A DNA stretch of 44,690 nt, taken from Microvirga tunisiensis (GTDB lineage Bacteria > Pseudomonadota > Alphaproteobacteria > Rhizobiales > Beijerinckiaceae). How positions within the stretch are numbered: position 1 is the first letter of the stretch; each line of letters starts with the position of its first letter. The notes under the pieces were generated by a model, which ran no database searches, was not told the DNA's origin, and saw only the letters and a program-made list of their open reading frames with translations. The stretch spans positions 1-44,690 of the forward strand of contig NZ_VOSK01000033.1 in NCBI RefSeq assembly GCF_009296175.1, given 5' to 3'. A program made the translations under genes and the position numbers. This document shows positions 42,495 through 44,690 of this stretch, piece after piece.

Positions 42495-43988
42495 ATGACG
42501 AACATCCAACTTCCTGACGTCAGCGTCACGATGGCGCTGGTGGCCAGCTTACAGGCGAACCTGCCAGACTTCGGCCGCATCGTCGATCAGTTCGGGCATC
42601 CGGCCCCCGCCTTGCGACAGCTCGGTCTCGTTCATTGGGAGAATGGACGGTTCGACACAGCCGCTCGGACGTTTGAAGCCGCACTCTCTCTCAGGCCTGA
42701 AGATCCTGACCTCTGGCGCGATCTGGCAAGCGTCTACAGCGCTTCGGATCGCGACGAGCAGGCGCTGGCGGCGATACGGAAGTCCCTGGAAGTCAATCCG
42801 CACAGCGCTCAATCCTGGCAGACCCTCGCCAGTGTGGCAGACCGGCTGGACGACGTTGAGGCGGCCGAAGGCGCCTACCGCCGCACGATCGCTCTGAATC
42901 CGAAAGCCGCCGCTGCCCATCTCGGGCTTGGCCTGCTGTTGTTCCGGCGCAAGAGCTATGCAGAGGCCCTGGCTGCCGTGCGGATGTCCGTTGATCTTGA
43001 CCCCGTCAACGGCTTGGCTCATTTCGCTCTCGGCCACCTGTCCTTGATCGCATCCGATTTCGCGGGTTGCGCGAGAGCGTTCGACGAAGCCGCTCGACTG
43101 ACCCTGCCGCTCGATCCGCCAACCCGGCAGAAGCGGGCGCGGGCTTTGACGTTTCAGGCCATGATCGAAGGCCGCGTCCAAGAAGCCCTTCAAAACTACG
43201 GCCAGATTGCGGGCGAGGATCGTGAGGATCTCGATGTCATCGTGCGAGATGCCTTTTCCGTTCTCAGCGCCTCCGGTCACCTCGAAGCGGCCGCCGAAAT
43301 TGGCCGGATGCGGCTTGCCGAGAAGCCGGACGATCCAGTCCGGCGTTATCTGCTCGACGCCGTCCTCGGGCGGTCCATGACGGCCGCTCCCACGGAATAT
43401 ATCGAACGCTATTTTGATCAGTTCGCTCCCCGGTTCGACAGCAAACTGCTCGAGACGCTTCAATACAATGCCCCGAGCCGGATGGCGAAGCTTGTGGCCG
43501 GGCACCGGACCGACTTCAAGCAAATGCTCGACCTGGGCTGTGGCACCGGACTTGCAGCCGGGGAATTGCTGCCGTTCGGCCAGCCCCTGATCGGGGTCGA
43601 TCTGTCCTCGGGCATGCTGGCGGAAGCGGCAAAGCGAGGGGGATACACGGAACTCGTCAAGTCGGAGGCAATTGCCTATCTCGAGACGACACCAAACCGC
43701 TTCGATCTCATCTTTGCGGCGGATTCGCTGATCTATTTTGGCGAACTCGGGCCGCTTATGCGGGCCGTTGCCGAGGCCATGGTACAAGGGGGGCTGTTCG
43801 CCTTAAGCATTGAGGTTGCAGCACGGGAAGGTTTTACGCTGCAACCCTCCGGTCGCTTTGCTCACTCTCTTGACTACCTCAAGGCGATGGCCGCCGATTT
43901 CGTCATTATGGAAGCCGTGGAAGGCAACATTCGGCTTGAGGCAGGGCGGCCGGTGTCCGGTCTCTACGTCCTCATGGAGAGACGCTGA
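42495..43988 (+). CDS. TPR-repeat protein fused to a SAM-dependent methyltransferase
   Basis: This 497-aa protein has about five tetratricopeptide repeats in residues 39-235 (for example LGLVHWENGRFDTAARTFEA, then LRPEDPDLWRDLASVYSASD). A class I methyltransferase domain runs from about 300: MLDLGCGTGL (344-353) is SAM motif I and LIGVDLSSGML holds the acidic residue of motif II. The stretch EYIERYFDQFAPRFDSKL before it is typical of this TPR-methyltransferase group. The TPRs probably bind a protein partner or substrate. The ATG at 42495 was chosen because similarity starts there; upstream in-frame sequence lacks character. It has no operon partner. The target is unknown. Confidence 0.88.
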   Translation: MTNIQLPDVSVTMALVASLQANLPDFGRIVDQFGHPAPALRQLGLVHWENGRFDTAARTFEAALSLRPEDPDLWRDLASVYSASDRDEQALAAIRKSLEVNPHSAQSWQTLASVADRLDDVEAAEGAYRRTIALNPKAAAAHLGLGLLLFRRKSYAEALAAVRMSVDLDPVNGLAHFALGHLSLIASDFAGCARAFDEAARLTLPLDPPTRQKRARALTFQAMIEGRVQEALQNYGQIAGEDREDLDVIVRDAFSVLSASGHLEAAAEIGRMRLAEKPDDPVRRYLLDAVLGRSMTAAPTEYIERYFDQFAPRFDSKLLETLQYNAPSRMAKLVAGHRTDFKQMLDLGCGTGLAAGELLPFGQPLIGVDLSSGMLAEAAKRGGYTELVKSEAIAYLETTPNRFDLIFAADSLIYFGELGPLMRAVAEAMVQGGLFALSIEVAAREGFTLQPSGRFAHSLDYLKAMAADFVIMEAVEGNIRLEAGRPVSGLYVLMERR

Positions 43989-44076
43989 CGAAGCATGGAA
44001 TGGACGTCATTGAGCAGAAACAGCATTGGCACCTGGGGAGAGACACCTAACGCCCTTTGGCAAGGCGCTGGTTGAT

Positions 44077-44292
44077 CTACGCCTGCGCCGCTTCCAAGTC
44101 GACGAAGGTGGGGTGGCTCGGTCCTTCCAGCGGGCCAAAACCCGCTTCCAGGAACCATTGGCCGGGAGCAATCTCATTCCTCTCGGAAAGATGGGTCAGC
44201 ACCGCCACGAGCCGCTGCCCCTTGCCAAAGACCAGCATGCCCTCTTCATCGCTGCCGGTTGCAACGCGCACCGGCTGAAGCGTGAGGCTCAT
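44077..44292 (-). pseudogene. Small conserved-looking hypothetical gene, probably cut short by an amber codon
   Basis: The 71-aa frame begins MSLTLQPVRVATGSDEEGML and contains QWFLEAGFGPLEGPSHPTF, followed by DLEAAQA and a TAG stop. Reading on past the TAG gives INQRLAKGR and then another stop, which looks like the natural end. A Trp (TGG) changed to TAG would explain it. I recall similar short proteins of unknown function in rhizobia, ending AAxxWIxxRL. The start lies only about 20 bases from the end of the transposase gene, and no ribosome binding site is visible, so the IS element may have removed its upstream signals. Confidence 0.5.
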
Positions 44293-44310
44293 TTAGAGGC
44301 TGGTGAGCAA

Positions 44311-44690
44311 TTATCTTTCCTTTCGCGTGAGGCGACGCAGCAGGATGCGGCTCATGGCGAGATAGAGCAGCATTTCACCGGTCTCGACCAAGCGTTCGTA
44401 GTCCTTGGCGAGCCGCCGGTTGGTGGTGAGCCAACCGATGGTCCGCTCGACAACCCACCTGCGTGCGAGCACCTGGAAGCCACTCGGTCGCGTCGGCGGC
44501 TCCGCGTCAGCCCGCATCCAGGTTCCGCCGCTCCACCAATGCTGCGGGATGGATAATCTCCAGCTCAGGGCCTTCTGGAGCCAGTCCTTCAGCCCACGAT
44601 AAGCCGTGTCGGCCCACATCAACTCAATGGCCGGAAACAGATTCTGCAGACCCTCCAGCAGGAGTTCGGCTCCGGCGCGGTCATGGAGGT
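44311..44690 (-). mobile_element. IS5-family (IS427-like) transposase, 3' part, cut by the window edge
   Basis: The reading frame ends at 44311 and is open to the window edge, so its 5' part is outside. It contains MWADTAYRGLKDWL, with the second Asp of the DDE triad, then RRWVVERTIGWLTTNRRLAKDYERL, with the Arg-Glu pair that supplies the third acidic residue, and EMLLYLAMSRILLRRL. These are typical of IS5-family DDE_Tnp_1 transposases. The left end of the element is probably close to 44295 (GAGGCTGGTGAGC may be terminal repeat); the other end cannot be seen. Confidence 0.85.

Noticed and set aside
42170..42580. 136-codon minus-strand frame before the TPR-methyltransferase
   Set aside because: Overlaps the true start region and shows no family features.

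Overview
The window is high-GC DNA packed with solute uptake and catabolic operons. The gene families (GcvA-type LysR, FadR-type GntR, split transketolase with TRAP transporter, YtfQ-like sugar importer, Dpp-like importers with an amidohydrolase) and the IS5/IS427-like transposase suggest an alphaproteobacterium of the order Hyphomicrobiales, possibly a Microvirga/Methylobacterium relative. The genus is a guess. No rRNA, tRNA, CRISPR array or phage genes were seen. About 40 protein genes are supported, including four ABC importers and one TRAP importer.

Layout: (1) 1-6117, minus strand: a Dpp-type operon (substrate-binding protein, two permeases, one fused double ATPase) followed by a shortened luciferase-like monooxygenase and the first codons of another gene. 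(2) 6457-7245: a stand-alone methyltransferase. (3) 7423-17501: a FadR-type regulator divergent from an aldehyde dehydrogenase, YtfQ/R/T/YjfF-like sugar ABC genes, a mandelate racemase-type sugar-acid dehydratase and a GMC oxidoreductase; together they read as an oxidative, non-phosphorylating sugar pathway. (4) 18001-19611: an exported M20 amidohydrolase, convergent with a sugar ABC cluster (20046-23275) that has no ATPase gene. (5) 23919-31619: LysR regulator, short-chain dehydrogenase, two-gene transketolase, TRAP transporter and an L-threonate-dehydrogenase-like enzyme. (6) 31661-32490: a tandem pair of tiny unknown genes with copied promoters and copied 3' hairpins. (7) 32755-42003: Dpp-type importer, amidohydrolase, RidA-like protein, IclR regulator and SelA/DgaE-like PLP enzyme. 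(8) 42495-44690: TPR-methyltransferase, a small hypothetical gene with an amber codon, and the end of an IS element.

The most unusual part is region 6. Genes of 77 and 49 codons encode acidic proteins without any Lys, Arg or Cys, built on a shared NFQ[F/I]S[T/A]N motif. Each has a TGTGA-N6-TCACA palindrome exactly 98 bases before its start codon and a near-identical 33-base leader block. I recognise no family. A second theme is that all four ABC substrate-binding protein genes are followed directly by a strong intercistronic hairpin, a layout that would give more binding protein than membrane components.
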